From Thermoguttaceae bacterium (lineage in GTDB: Bacteria; Planctomycetota; Planctomycetia; Pirellulales; Thermoguttaceae): a stretch of DNA of 42,204 bases. The notes under the pieces are model-generated. The model saw only the letters and a list, made by a program, of their open reading frames with translations. It searched no databases and was not told the DNA's origin. This document shows positions 33,918 to 42,204 of the stretch, piece after piece. The position numbers and the translations under genes were made by a program. The first letter of the stretch is position 1; each line of letters opens with the position of its first letter. The stretch covers positions 1-42,204 of the forward strand of contig JAGCAH010000180.1 in assembly GCA_017652805.1 (NCBI GenBank), given 5' to 3'.

Positions 33918-36890
33918 TTGATTCGAATCTACGCACTGGCCAAAGAGCTGAAGACCGACAACAAAGAACTGGTTGACATTTGCCAGAAGATCGGTCTGTC
34001 CGATAAGCGATCCGCGCTTGCCGGTCTGACCGACGAGGAAGTCGCTCTGGTAAAGGACTACATTCAAAAGGCCTCGTCCCAATCGGCTCAGGCGCCTTCC
34101 GGCCCGAGCAGTTCGGCGCCGATGCAGCGTCCGAGCATCCCCTCCCTCCAGACCGGAAAGGTTCCGGTTCTCAAGCCGGTTCGAACCCTCAAACGCCTCG
34201 GCGACTCCGACTCGTCCAAGCCGAGCGCCATCAAGACGATCTCTGCCAGGCAGGCCGAAGAACCCGCCAAGCCGGAAGAGCCCGCCAAGCCGGAAGAGCC
34301 GGCCCCCGCCGCCGAAACAGCTCCGCCGGTCGAAAAGACCGCGCCTCCCAAGCCGGCCAAGCCCGCGGCTCCCGCCAAACCGGAGGCGAAACCCGAAAAA
34401 CCGCGCGGACTCGGTCCCCTCGGGAATATGCTCCGTTCGAGCAAACAGCGCCCTCAGCAGGCCGAACCGACCGTCCCTCCCGCCGAACCGGCGGCTCCGG
34501 CTCCCGAAGCGGCCGAAGAGAAGCCGCACAAAAAAGAGCTCTCGCCTCTTGAACAGGCTCGTCTGGCGGCTCAGCGCGAAATGACGCAGCGTACCCGGGT
34601 TCTGGGAGCGGCGTCCGCCGACGCGGCGAAGCCGAAGAAATCCGAAAAGACCGAAGAAAAATCCCGCGCCAAAAAGTCGCTCGGGATCCACCTCGCTCCC
34701 GTTCCGACCGCCCCCGCCAAAGCGGCCCCCGCGGCCGACGAAAACGAACCGGCGCCTCAAAAGCCGGAGGTACGTTTCGTTCCATCTTCGGGGCGCGAAA
34801 AGTTAGACAAAAAATCGGTCTCCCCCCTGGCCAGCCGTCTCGGTAAGAGCGACGGCGACAAAGGGGACCAGCCCCGTCCCGAACGGCGGAAGTTCATCGG
34901 CTCGATTGACGACGAAATCAACGAACTGCGAAACGCCGCCAAAAAGGGAGGGAAAAAACGCAAGGGGGAGAAGCGTCCCGACGAGTCCGCTCAGGTTTCC
35001 CGCAAACGGCGCAACACCAACGATTTCACCCACCTCCACGACGACGACTCGTTCGGCGTCTATCAGCGCCAGCTCCGTAAAAAGACCGCCAAGGCGAAGC
35101 CCTCGACCCTGCCGCGCAAAGGGGATATCGTCATTCAGCTTCCGTGCACCGTCAAAGATTTCGCCGAGGCGACCGGTATTCAGGCGGCCGTGATTATCAA
35201 GAAGCTCATGGAGCTCGGCTATATGCTCATGATCAACAATCCGCTGGACGGCGAAGCCGCCGAGCTGTTGGTCGAGGCGCTCGAACTGAAAGCGGTCGTG
35301 AAAAAAGAGGAGTCGCTCGAAGAACAGTTCGTCGATTCGGTGGTCGATCAGGTCGATCCCCCCGAGACGCTCAAACCCCGCGCGCCGGTCGTCACTTTCC
35401 TGGGACACGTCGACCACGGGAAGACCTCGCTTCTCGACCGGATTCTGCATATGAACGTCGTTTCCGGCGAAAAGGGGGGTATCACGCAGCATATCCGTTC
35501 CTACCGGATCTCCACCCCTCAGGGGGATGTCACCTTCGTCGACACCCCGGGTCATGAGGCGTTTACCGAAATGCGCGCCCGCGGGGCGAACTGCACCGAT
35601 ATCGCGGTGCTGGTCGTCGCCGCCGACGACGGCGTCATGCCGCAGACCGAGGAAGCGATCAGCCACGCCAAGGCGGCGGGGGTTCCGATCGTCGTCGCGC
35701 TCAACAAGATGGACCTTCCCGGCGTCAGCCGCGACCGCGTGGTGCAGGAGCTGGCGGCGAACGACCTGATGCCGAGCGAATGGGGAGGGGATGTCGAAAT
35801 CGTCGAGACGAGCGCCGTGACCGGTCAGGGGATCGACACCCTGATGGAGACCCTTCTGATGGTCGCCGAACTTCACGAACTCAAAGCGCGGCCCGACCGC
35901 TCGGCGACGGGAGTGGCGATCGAGTCCTCGCTCGAGCCGGGTCAGGGGGTTCTCTGCACCCTCCTGGTTCAGAACGGAACGCTTCACAACGGCGATATCG
36001 TCCTGTGCGGGAACGCCTACGGGAAGGTTCGCGCGATGTTCGACACGCTCGACCCGACCAAAGAGCTGACCGAAGCGCCTCCGAGCACGCCGGTGAGCGT
36101 CCTCGGGCTCGACGTCGCGCCGGGGGCGGGGAGCAGTTTCGTTGTTCTCGACGACATCTCCGTCGCCCGTCAGATCGCCGAAGAGCGGACCGAAATCATC
36201 CATCAGCGCGAACTCAACGGGGGCGAGGAACACGTCACCCTCGAAAGCCTCAAAGCCCGGCTCGACTCCAAGTCGCAGCAGACGCTCAACATCATCATCC
36301 GCACCGATGTGCGCGGTTCGATTGAGGCGATCCGCAAAGAGCTCTCGAAGCTCGAACATCCCGAAGTCAAAATCAAAATCCTCCAGGCCTCGGTCGGGGG
36401 GATCACCGAAGCCGACGTTCTTCTGGCCGACGCTTCGGACGCCATCATCGTCGGGTTCAACGTCGTTCCCGACGAACTGGCCCGGATCACCGCCGAAAAG
36501 AAAAAGGTTCAGATTCGCCGCTACGATATCATCTACAAACTCTCCGAAGATATTAGGGCGGCGCTGGAAGGAATGCTCAAGCCGGCCGAACAGGTCAAAG
36601 AGCTCGGCCGCGCCTTTGTTCAGCAGATCTTTGTCATCAGCCGTATCGGAACGATCGCCGGATGCCGTGTCCTTTCGGGGACGATCGAACGCGACTGCCG
36701 CGTCCGCCTGATCCGCGACAGCCGGATCATCGGCGAGTACGTCCTCGAGACCCTCCGGCGCGAAAAAGACGACGCGCGCGAGGTGCGCGAGGGTTACGAG
36801 TGCGGGATCAAGCTCAAGGGCTTTAACGATATCAAAGAGGGCGACTACTTCGAGGCCTATAAGATTGAAGAAGTCGCGCGCACCCTCTGA
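33918..36890 (+). CDS. infB: Translation initiation factor IF-2
   Basis: A TTG start at 33918, with AGAGAG upstream, gives 990 residues beginning [10 protein letters not shown], the usual IF-2 N-terminus. A long Pro/Ala/Lys/Glu-rich linker (about 60-390) includes repeated KPEEPA units. The G domain has G1 GHVDHGKT at 496-503, DTPGHEAF at 542, and NKMD at 596, followed by domains II-IV ([12 protein letters not shown] and the C-terminal fMet-tRNA-binding part with GTIAGCRV). IF-2 delivers initiator tRNA to the ribosome. It lies 117 bases after nusA and 42 before rbfA. Confidence 0.98.
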   Translation: MIRIYALAKELKTDNKELVDICQKIGLSDKRSALAGLTDEEVALVKDYIQKASSQSAQAPSGPSSSAPMQRPSIPSLQTGKVPVLKPVRTLKRLGDSDSSKPSAIKTISARQAEEPAKPEEPAKPEEPAPAAETAPPVEKTAPPKPAKPAAPAKPEAKPEKPRGLGPLGNMLRSSKQRPQQAEPTVPPAEPAAPAPEAAEEKPHKKELSPLEQARLAAQREMTQRTRVLGAASADAAKPKKSEKTEEKSRAKKSLGIHLAPVPTAPAKAAPAADENEPAPQKPEVRFVPSSGREKLDKKSVSPLASRLGKSDGDKGDQPRPERRKFIGSIDDEINELRNAAKKGGKKRKGEKRPDESAQVSRKRRNTNDFTHLHDDDSFGVYQRQLRKKTAKAKPSTLPRKGDIVIQLPCTVKDFAEATGIQAAVIIKKLMELGYMLMINNPLDGEAAELLVEALELKAVVKKEESLEEQFVDSVVDQVDPPETLKPRAPVVTFLGHVDHGKTSLLDRILHMNVVSGEKGGITQHIRSYRISTPQGDVTFVDTPGHEAFTEMRARGANCTDIAVLVVAADDGVMPQTEEAISHAKAAGVPIVVALNKMDLPGVSRDRVVQELAANDLMPSEWGGDVEIVETSAVTGQGIDTLMETLLMVAELHELKARPDRSATGVAIESSLEPGQGVLCTLLVQNGTLHNGDIVLCGNAYGKVRAMFDTLDPTKELTEAPPSTPVSVLGLDVAPGAGSSFVVLDDISVARQIAEERTEIIHQRELNGGEEHVTLESLKARLDSKSQQTLNIIIRTDVRGSIEAIRKELSKLEHPEVKIKILQASVGGITEADVLLADASDAIIVGFNVVPDELARITAEKKKVQIRRYDIIYKLSEDIRAALEGMLKPAEQVKELGRAFVQQIFVISRIGTIAGCRVLSGTIERDCRVRLIRDSRIIGEYVLETLRREKDDAREVREGYECGIKLKGFNDIKEGDYFEAYKIEEVARTL

Positions 36891-36932
36891 AAAGGACGCC
36901 CCCTCATTCCGTAAAAACAAATAAGGATTGTC

Positions 36933-37346
36933 ATGGCATCGAGAAGAACGCTGAAAGCCGCCGCCGCCATCCGCGAAGTGGTCGCCATGTCGCTTCTCTC
37001 CGACCTGAAAGACCCGCGCGTCAGCCTGGTGACAATCACCTCGGCCGAGGTGGCGCAGGATATGCGTTCGGCCAAGGTCTTTTTCACCGTTCTGGGGAAC
37101 GACCCGGTCAAAGAGAAGCTCGCTCTTTCGGGGCTTCGAAGCGCCGCGGGCTACCTCCAGCAGAAGTGCGCCAAACGGATCGAAACGCGCTACACGCCGA
37201 AACTCATCTTCGAGGTTGACGAGGGAGTGAAGAATCTGGCGCGTGTGACCGAGATTCTCGAAAAAGAGCGCCGCAAGTCCTCCTCGGACGGAGCCTCCGC
37301 CGACGTCGACTCGGATCTGAACGAACCGGATATTCGGAGCGTTTAA
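36933..37346 (+). CDS. rbfA: Ribosome-binding factor A
   Basis: The 137-residue protein has the KH-like RbfA domain: IREVVAMSLLSDLKDPRVSLVTIT, then a conserved VFFTVLGND segment and a basic RIETRYTPKLIFEVDEGV. RbfA helps 16S rRNA processing and 30S assembly. The C-terminal tail (about 112-137) is Ser/Asp-rich. It follows infB, as is usual, with AAGGA before the ATG. Confidence 0.95.
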   Translation: MASRRTLKAAAAIREVVAMSLLSDLKDPRVSLVTITSAEVAQDMRSAKVFFTVLGNDPVKEKLALSGLRSAAGYLQQKCAKRIETRYTPKLIFEVDEGVKNLARVTEILEKERRKSSSDGASADVDSDLNEPDIRSV

Positions 37347-37377
37347 CCAATTTTGATTTTCTCAACAGGAAATATTT

Positions 37378-38916
37378 ATGGGATCTTCGCCGCGCAACAC
37401 TTACAAAAGCCTCTACCAACATCTGCAGAAGGAATTTCGTTCGGGCGTCATCTCTCTCCCCGACGACCGTGAAATCCTTGTTCAGCTGATCTACTCGGCG
37501 CTCCTCGAAAATCGACCGGCCGCGGTCGCCCTGGAAGCGTTTGAAACCATTGAAAACTCGTTTATCGACTGGAACGAACTCCGCGTCTCGCGCGCGCGGG
37601 AACTCTGCGACCTCCTCCCGATGCTGAGCGACGCGGCCAACAGCTGCGAACGCCTCCGCCAGACGCTCCAAGTCATCTTCCAGGCGACGTATAAATTCGA
37701 CCTGGAGGAATGGCGCGAAAAGGGGGAAGACGCTTTCAGCGACTACCTGGGAACGATTCCCTACGTCACCCCCTTCATGAAGAGTTACACAATCGCCGTG
37801 GTCTTTCGCAAGAGAGTCGTTCCGCTCGACGAGGGGGCTCTGCGCGTACTCCGCCTCCTCGATTTGGTCGAAGTCGACGAAGAAAACCATGAAGTTCCGA
37901 TTGGACTGGAACGCGCCTTTTCGAAGACCGACATGCCCGCGTTCGCCAAAATGCTCCACGAACTGGGGGCGATGCTGATGGACGAGTCGACCTCGATCCG
38001 CGCCCGAAAGATCTTAAAGGCGGTCGATCCCGACTCGGCGCAGCGGAGCGATCTTCCGCTGGTCGAGACCGAAGAACTCGATCCGTTCCAAATCGCCCGT
38101 GAGCTGGCGAACAAGCAGTCGAATCGCCCGATGAAAATCAGTTTTGACGCCGATATGGAAGACGTCGAAGAAGAAGACTTCACAGCTGAGGACGATTCTC
38201 TCGAAGAACCTCTCCCGATGGAAAACGCCGACGAATCCCCCGACGATGACGACGATCTTTTCGACGCTCCCGCGCCGAAAAAGAAGGGCGAAAAGAAACC
38301 GAAGGATCAGGAACCGGCTCAGGAGAAGGCGAAGAAACCCGCCGAAGAGAAGGCGCCCGCCAAAGAAAAAGAACCGGCCGAGGTGAAAAAGCCCGCCAAG
38401 GCGAAGAAACCCGCCGAAGAGAAGGCGCCCGCCAAAGAGAAAGAACCGGCCGAGGTGAAAAAGCCCGCCAAGGCAAAGAAACCCGCCGAGGTCAAAGCGC
38501 CCGCCAAGGCAAAGAAACCCGCCGAGGTCAAAGCGCCCGCCAAGGCGAAGAAACCCGCCGAGGTCAAAGCGCCCGCCAAGGCAAAGAAACCCGCCGAGGT
38601 CAAAGCGCCCGTCAAGGCAAAGAAACCCGCCGAAGTGAAAGCGCCCGTCAGGGCAAAGAAGCCTGCCGAGGTCAAAGCGCCCGCCAAGGCAAAGAAACGC
38701 CCCGAGACCAAAGTGCCCGCCAAGGCGAAGAAGCCCCCCGAGGTGAAAGCGCCCGCCAAGGCAAAGAAACGCCCCGAGACCAAAGTGCCCGCCAAGGCGA
38801 AGAAGCCCCCCGAAACGAAGAAGCCGGCATCGAAATCGCCGGTGAAACCTTCGATCCAGAAAACGCTCTTCTCCAAAGGGGTCTCCAAAAAGAAGAGCGG
38901 CGGCAAGAAAAAGTAA
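37378..38916 (+). CDS. HhH-GPD-like protein with a histone-H1-like Lys/Ala/Pro tail
   Basis: The 512-residue protein has two parts. Residues 1-230 fit the all-helical endonuclease III (HhH-GPD) fold by eye. From the hairpin start to the catalytic Asp, the segment IPYVTPFMK...VPLDEGALRVL has the same spacing (24 residues) as LPGVGRKTANV...AVDTHIFRV of E. coli Nth. The Asp (Nth Asp138) is kept, but the lyase Lys120 position is Phe, and there are no Fe-S cysteines. An acidic linker (about 255-298) follows. The tail (about 300-512) is tandem Lys/Ala/Pro repeats, as in histone H1-like DNA-binding tails. It is between rbfA and yebC. It may bind DNA or RNA; enzymatic activity is doubtful. The fold assignment is inference. 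Confidence 0.8.
   Translation: MGSSPRNTYKSLYQHLQKEFRSGVISLPDDREILVQLIYSALLENRPAAVALEAFETIENSFIDWNELRVSRARELCDLLPMLSDAANSCERLRQTLQVIFQATYKFDLEEWREKGEDAFSDYLGTIPYVTPFMKSYTIAVVFRKRVVPLDEGALRVLRLLDLVEVDEENHEVPIGLERAFSKTDMPAFAKMLHELGAMLMDESTSIRARKILKAVDPDSAQRSDLPLVETEELDPFQIARELANKQSNRPMKISFDADMEDVEEEDFTAEDDSLEEPLPMENADESPDDDDDLFDAPAPKKKGEKKPKDQEPAQEKAKKPAEEKAPAKEKEPAEVKKPAKAKKPAEEKAPAKEKEPAEVKKPAKAKKPAEVKAPAKAKKPAEVKAPAKAKKPAEVKAPAKAKKPAEVKAPVKAKKPAEVKAPVRAKKPAEVKAPAKAKKRPETKVPAKAKKPPEVKAPAKAKKRPETKVPAKAKKPPETKKPASKSPVKPSIQKTLFSKGVSKKKSGGKKK
38329..38820 (+). repeat. In-frame 36-bp tandem repeats encoding Lys/Ala/Pro units
   Basis: A unit of 12 codons (AKKPAEVKAPAK and variants) repeats about 13 times inside the coding region above, with variants (EEKAPAKEKEPA, RPETKVPA). 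Copies in the middle are nearly identical at the DNA level, which suggests recent expansion by slippage or unequal recombination. Copy number may vary between strains. Confidence 0.85.
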
Positions 38917-38956
38917 AAACCGAATCAACACTTAAACCGATATCAAGGAGTTTTTT

Positions 38957-39712
38957 ATGTCAGGTCATTCCCACTGGGCAGGTATTAAACACAAAAAAGC
39001 GCTGGTCGACGCCAAGCGGGGTAAACTTTGGAGCAAGCTGGCCAAGGCGATCATCATCGCGGCCAAGCACGGCGGCGGGGATCCGGCAAACAACATCCGT
39101 CTGCGTACTGCTATCGAAGAGGCGAAAGCGGTTTCGCTGCCGAAAGACAACATCGCCCGCGCCATCAAACGCGGAACCGGTGAAGGGGAAGCGGTCGAAT
39201 TCGAGGAACTCCTCTACGAGGGTTACGGGCCGCACGGCGTGGCGGTGATGGCGGCAAGCCTGACCGACAACCGGAATCGTACCGCCCCGGAAATCCGCAA
39301 GATATTTGAGGTACACGGCGGAAAGCTCGGCGCGACCGGGTGCGTCGGATGGAACTTCGACAAGAAGGGCGTCTTCTTCATCCCGAAAGATCAGACTGAC
39401 GAAGAAAAACTGATGGAAATCGCCCTGGAAGCGGGAGCCGACGATATCGAGGAACAGGGAGAGGGATTCCAGGTCACCTGCTCCCCCGAATCCTACGACG
39501 CGGTGGCGGAAGCGATCGAGGCGAACAACCTCCATCCCGAAAGTTCTGAAATCACGATGGTGCCGAAAGATACGGTCGATATTACCGACCTGTCCGCCGC
39601 GCGCTCGGTGATGCGTCTGCTCGATGCGCTCGACGAACACGAAGACATTCAGACCGTTTCGTCAAACGTCAATATCCCCGACGAAATCATGGAGCAGATC
39701 GAAGAGGAATAA
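38957..39712 (+). CDS. yebC: YebC/PmpR (TACO1) family protein
   Basis: The 251-residue protein starts SGHSHWAGIKHKKALVDAKRG, the conserved family N-terminus. KHGGGDPANNIRLRTAIEEAK, LPKDNIARAIKRG and YEGYGPHGVAV are further family signatures. Family members act as DNA-binding regulators in some bacteria or help ribosomes translate proline stretches (TACO1/YebC type). The latter is attractive next to a gene with a Pro/Lys-rich tail, but that is inference. AAGGAG lies just upstream of the ATG. Confidence 0.97.
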   Translation: MSGHSHWAGIKHKKALVDAKRGKLWSKLAKAIIIAAKHGGGDPANNIRLRTAIEEAKAVSLPKDNIARAIKRGTGEGEAVEFEELLYEGYGPHGVAVMAASLTDNRNRTAPEIRKIFEVHGGKLGATGCVGWNFDKKGVFFIPKDQTDEEKLMEIALEAGADDIEEQGEGFQVTCSPESYDAVAEAIEANNLHPESSEITMVPKDTVDITDLSAARSVMRLLDALDEHEDIQTVSSNVNIPDEIMEQIEEE

Positions 39713-39718
39713 AAAAAC

Positions 39719-42204
39719 GTGCCGGCGACTGACCCTGCGAGCGCCCCTTCATTCCGGAACTCTTCCGAATCGGCGATCCCCGGTGGTCCCCTTCCGGCCT
39801 CTGTCCCCGCGGCGGCCGCCGGTATTCTGATTGACGCGTTGTGGGCTCCCCTGATCTTTTTTTGGGGGAGCCTTTTTCTTTTCGCCCTGTTTCTTTTCGC
39901 CGCGGGATCGTTTGCGCGTCTGTATAACAGAATGGCCCGGCGCCGCAAGACGCTTCTCTTTTTCGGCGTCATGCTCGGGGTCTTTTCCTTCTTCGGCTTC
40001 TGGCATCAGCTCCGCTGGTCGTATTTCCCGAAAGACGAGATCGGACTTCAGATCCCCGCCGGGAATATGCCCGCCGAAGTGGAGGGGGTCGTTCGGTCAA
40101 CCCCGGTCTTTTACGAAAATCCGTTTGACGAGTCGGGCGGCGTGACCCTGGTCGAAATCGAGGCGTTCCGACTCCGAAACCTGGGGGTGTGGTCTTCCGC
40201 CAGCGGCGTGGTCATCGTCCGGGGAAAAGGGGATCTGACCTCCATTCAGATCGGCGAGGCGGTCGCCGTCACGGGAAAAATCGCGCATATCCGCGGGCCG
40301 GAAAATCCGGGCGGGGTTGACCGAGCGGCGCGCGCCCGGGCGCGGCGGATTCTGACGACGGTCAGCGGCGCGTCGATTCGAAAAGCGGCGCGCCTCCCCG
40401 GAATGCCGCGGTATACGGTTCTTGCCGCGGTCGAACGGATCCGCCTGACGGCGCGCGATCTTTTCACGGCACGTCTCTCTCCCCGAAACGCCGCGGTGGC
40501 CTCGGCGGTGATCCTCGGTCTGCGGAACGATCTGGACGAGGAGACGGTCGATCTGTTCCGGCAGACGGGAACCTCGCATCTGATTTCGGTCTCGGGCCTG
40601 CACGTTTCGCTGGTGGCGATCTTCCTCTTTCTGGCGATCCGCGCGCTTCACCTCCCCCACTCGGCGCGGGCGCTTCTGGCCGCCGCGGCAATCCTGGCGT
40701 ATGTCTTTCTGGCGGGAGCGCGGGCGCCGGCGATCCGCGCGGCGGTTCTCTTTTGGGTTCTGTGCCTGTCGGTTCTCTTCCGGCGGAAGACGGTTCTTCT
40801 CAACTCGTTCGTCATCTCGGCGCTGATCCTTCTTCTGATCAGTCCGGCGAACCTCTTTCAGCCGGGAGTCCATCTTTCGTTCCTGGCAACCGGCGTCTTC
40901 CTCTGGGTTCTTCTGCCGAACCGGGATCCGAATCGGCAAAGCGCCTTTTTGAGGCGTCTGCGGATCCGCCTTCGCCTTCTTCACCTGCAATACCGCTCCC
41001 GACCGCTGGCGGCGCTTTCTCTGCGGCTGGGCGAGGTCGTCCTGGGGAAGTTTTTCCGCATCATGGCGGCGTCGTTTTTGATTGAACTGATCCTTCTGCC
41101 GGTCATCTTTACGCACATCCATCTCTGCACCCCGCTGTCGTTTCTGATCAATCCGATCATCTGGATTCCGTTCGAACTGGCGCTGATTCTGGGGATTCTC
41201 CTTCTCATCGTCGGGCAGATTCCCCTTCTCGGCGCGGCGGCGGGATGGCTCGCCGACGGGACGTTCTCGTTTCTGGTCTGGCTTCTGAACATATCGAAGT
41301 CGGTCCCCTTCGTCTGCTTCCATGTGCCGGGCCCGTCGCTCTGGTGGGTCTTGGGGTTCTACATCCCCCTCCTCTTCTGGACCCTCTTTCCGCGATACCG
41401 TCCCCGTCTGAAAATGATGACCCTCTGGACGTTCGTCTGGCTCGCTGTCGGCGCGGCGGCGATCGGGATAAACTCTCTTGTTATACACTCGCGTCAGCGG
41501 GTCGACATCGAGATCCTTTCGGTCGGACACGGCGAGTCGGCGCTGATTCTTTTTCCGGACAGAACGGTTCTGTATGACTGCGGCACGATGGGAGACGGCG
41601 CGCGCGCCGGACGGACGACCGCCGCGGCGCTTTTTGCGCGCGGGCGCGTCTCGGTCGACCTGGTCTTCCTCTCGCACGCCGACGCCGACCACTACAACGG
41701 TCTTTTGGAGCTTCTTGACAAGGTCCGTATCGGCCGGGTCATAACGCCGCCGAACTTCTTCGAAAAGGAGAACGCCTCCCTGACCGAACTGCGGGAAGCG
41801 CTCGAAAGAAAAAAGGTGCCGATCGTCTCGGTCGGCGCGGGGGAAGACCTGACCCCTTACGGTTTCGGGGAACTGGATATTCTCCATCCGGAAAAAGAGA
41901 CGGCCTCCGACGCGACGAACGCCGAAAGCCTGACCTTGAGCCTGACCCATCTCGGCCGGCGCGTCCTGCTGACCGGCGACCTCGACACGCCGGAACCTCC
42001 CCCTTTCCTGCGGACGCCCCGACCCGCGTATGATCTGATCACCATTCCGCATCACGGGGGGCATTCCCGCGCGACCGAGCCTCTTTTGAGAAGACTGACC
42101 CCCTCCTACGCGGCGGTGAGCGAAGTCGACGGACGCCTTTCGGCCGAGACGCTCGACGAGTGGCGCTCGTGGGATCCGGATCTTGCGGTTCTCTCGACCG
42201 GCAG
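39719..42204 (+). CDS. comEC: ComEC/Rec2 DNA-uptake membrane protein, partial (cut by window edge)
   Basis: A GTG at 39719, seven bases after the yebC stop and with AGAGGA upstream inside yebC, opens a frame that has no stop up to the window edge (828 codons). Hydrophobic segments at about 45-70 and 78-95 are followed by the OB-like domain (VEGVVRSTP and after), the competence domain with SGTSHLISVSGLHVSL-like TGTSHLISVSGLHVSL, several membrane helices, and then an MBL domain with LSVGHGESALILF, LSHADADHYNG and TIPHHGGHS. This is the full three-part ComEC architecture. ComEC passes single-stranded DNA through the inner membrane in natural transformation. The last part of the MBL domain and the stop lie outside the window. 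Confidence 0.92.
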   Translation, partial: MPATDPASAPSFRNSSESAIPGGPLPASVPAAAAGILIDALWAPLIFFWGSLFLFALFLFAAGSFARLYNRMARRRKTLLFFGVMLGVFSFFGFWHQLRWSYFPKDEIGLQIPAGNMPAEVEGVVRSTPVFYENPFDESGGVTLVEIEAFRLRNLGVWSSASGVVIVRGKGDLTSIQIGEAVAVTGKIAHIRGPENPGGVDRAARARARRILTTVSGASIRKAARLPGMPRYTVLAAVERIRLTARDLFTARLSPRNAAVASAVILGLRNDLDEETVDLFRQTGTSHLISVSGLHVSLVAIFLFLAIRALHLPHSARALLAAAAILAYVFLAGARAPAIRAAVLFWVLCLSVLFRRKTVLLNSFVISALILLLISPANLFQPGVHLSFLATGVFLWVLLPNRDPNRQSAFLRRLRIRLRLLHLQYRSRPLAALSLRLGEVVLGKFFRIMAASFLIELILLPVIFTHIHLCTPLSFLINPIIWIPFELALILGILLLIVGQIPLLGAAAGWLADGTFSFLVWLLNISKSVPFVCFHVPGPSLWWVLGFYIPLLFWTLFPRYRPRLKMMTLWTFVWLAVGAAAIGINSLVIHSRQRVDIEILSVGHGESALILFPDRTVLYDCGTMGDGARAGRTTAAALFARGRVSVDLVFLSHADADHYNGLLELLDKVRIGRVITPPNFFEKENASLTELREALERKKVPIVSVGAGEDLTPYGFGELDILHPEKETASDATNAESLTLSLTHLGRRVLLTGDLDTPEPPPFLRTPRPAYDLITIPHHGGHSRATEPLLRRLTPSYAAVSEVDGRLSAETLDEWRSWDPDLAVLSTG

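Noticed and set aside
38329-38820. CRISPR-like regular repeats
   Set aside because: Units are contiguous without unique spacers, and all lie in frame inside a coding region with Lys/Ala/Pro codons.

Overview
The window is 42 kb of GC-rich bacterial chromosome carrying housekeeping and sugar-metabolism genes. It most likely comes from a planctomycete. That is an inference from several traits together: a Tat-exported Gfo/Idh/MocA oxidoreductase, an oversized signal peptidase I with a zinc ribbon, a lone secreted CBM9-like protein, an FHA-GAF histidine kinase, and large secreted proteins of no recognised family. I see no insertion sequence, prophage, CRISPR array, tRNA or rRNA.

Layout. 1-405 is the start of a minus-strand flavodoxin-like reductase cut by the window edge. 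548-4416 is a minus-strand operon with an L-fucose/L-arabinose isomerase-like protein and two Gfo/Idh/MocA oxidoreductases, read from a good promoter through a hairpin-rich leader. 4886-5788 is a secreted protein of unknown function with a strong terminator. 6309-21012 is a long plus-strand run: dnaA (preceded by an AT-rich, possibly origin-like stretch), lepB, serS, a small membrane protein, trkA, a TPR lipoprotein, an FHA-GAF histidine kinase, a family 2 glycosyltransferase, uxaC, a CBM9-like secreted protein and recG. 21056-26878 is a minus-strand run, transcribed in the order MBL paralog 2, MBL paralog 1, hslV, hslU, hemH; the two MBL proteins are Tat-exported tandem duplicates. 27174-32110 is plus strand: dhaK, dhaL, a 763-residue secreted unknown, and an lsrF-type aldolase. 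32310-42204 is the translation/transcription-factor cluster nusA-infB-rbfA, then an unusual HhH-GPD-like protein with a histone-H1-like tail, yebC, and comEC running off the right edge.

How the genes work together. Sugar catabolism recurs: the isomerase/dehydrogenase operon, glucuronate isomerase, a carbohydrate-binding secreted protein, and a DhaKL/LsrF set meeting at dihydroxyacetone phosphate. HslVU forms a complete ATP-dependent protease. NusA, IF-2 and RbfA form the conserved transcription-translation cluster, but rimP is absent from its usual place. The most unusual items are the attenuator-like leader at 4417-4533, the altered DnaA motifs, the enlarged LepB, the duplicated exported MBL proteins, and the HhH-GPD-like protein whose catalytic lysine position is replaced.
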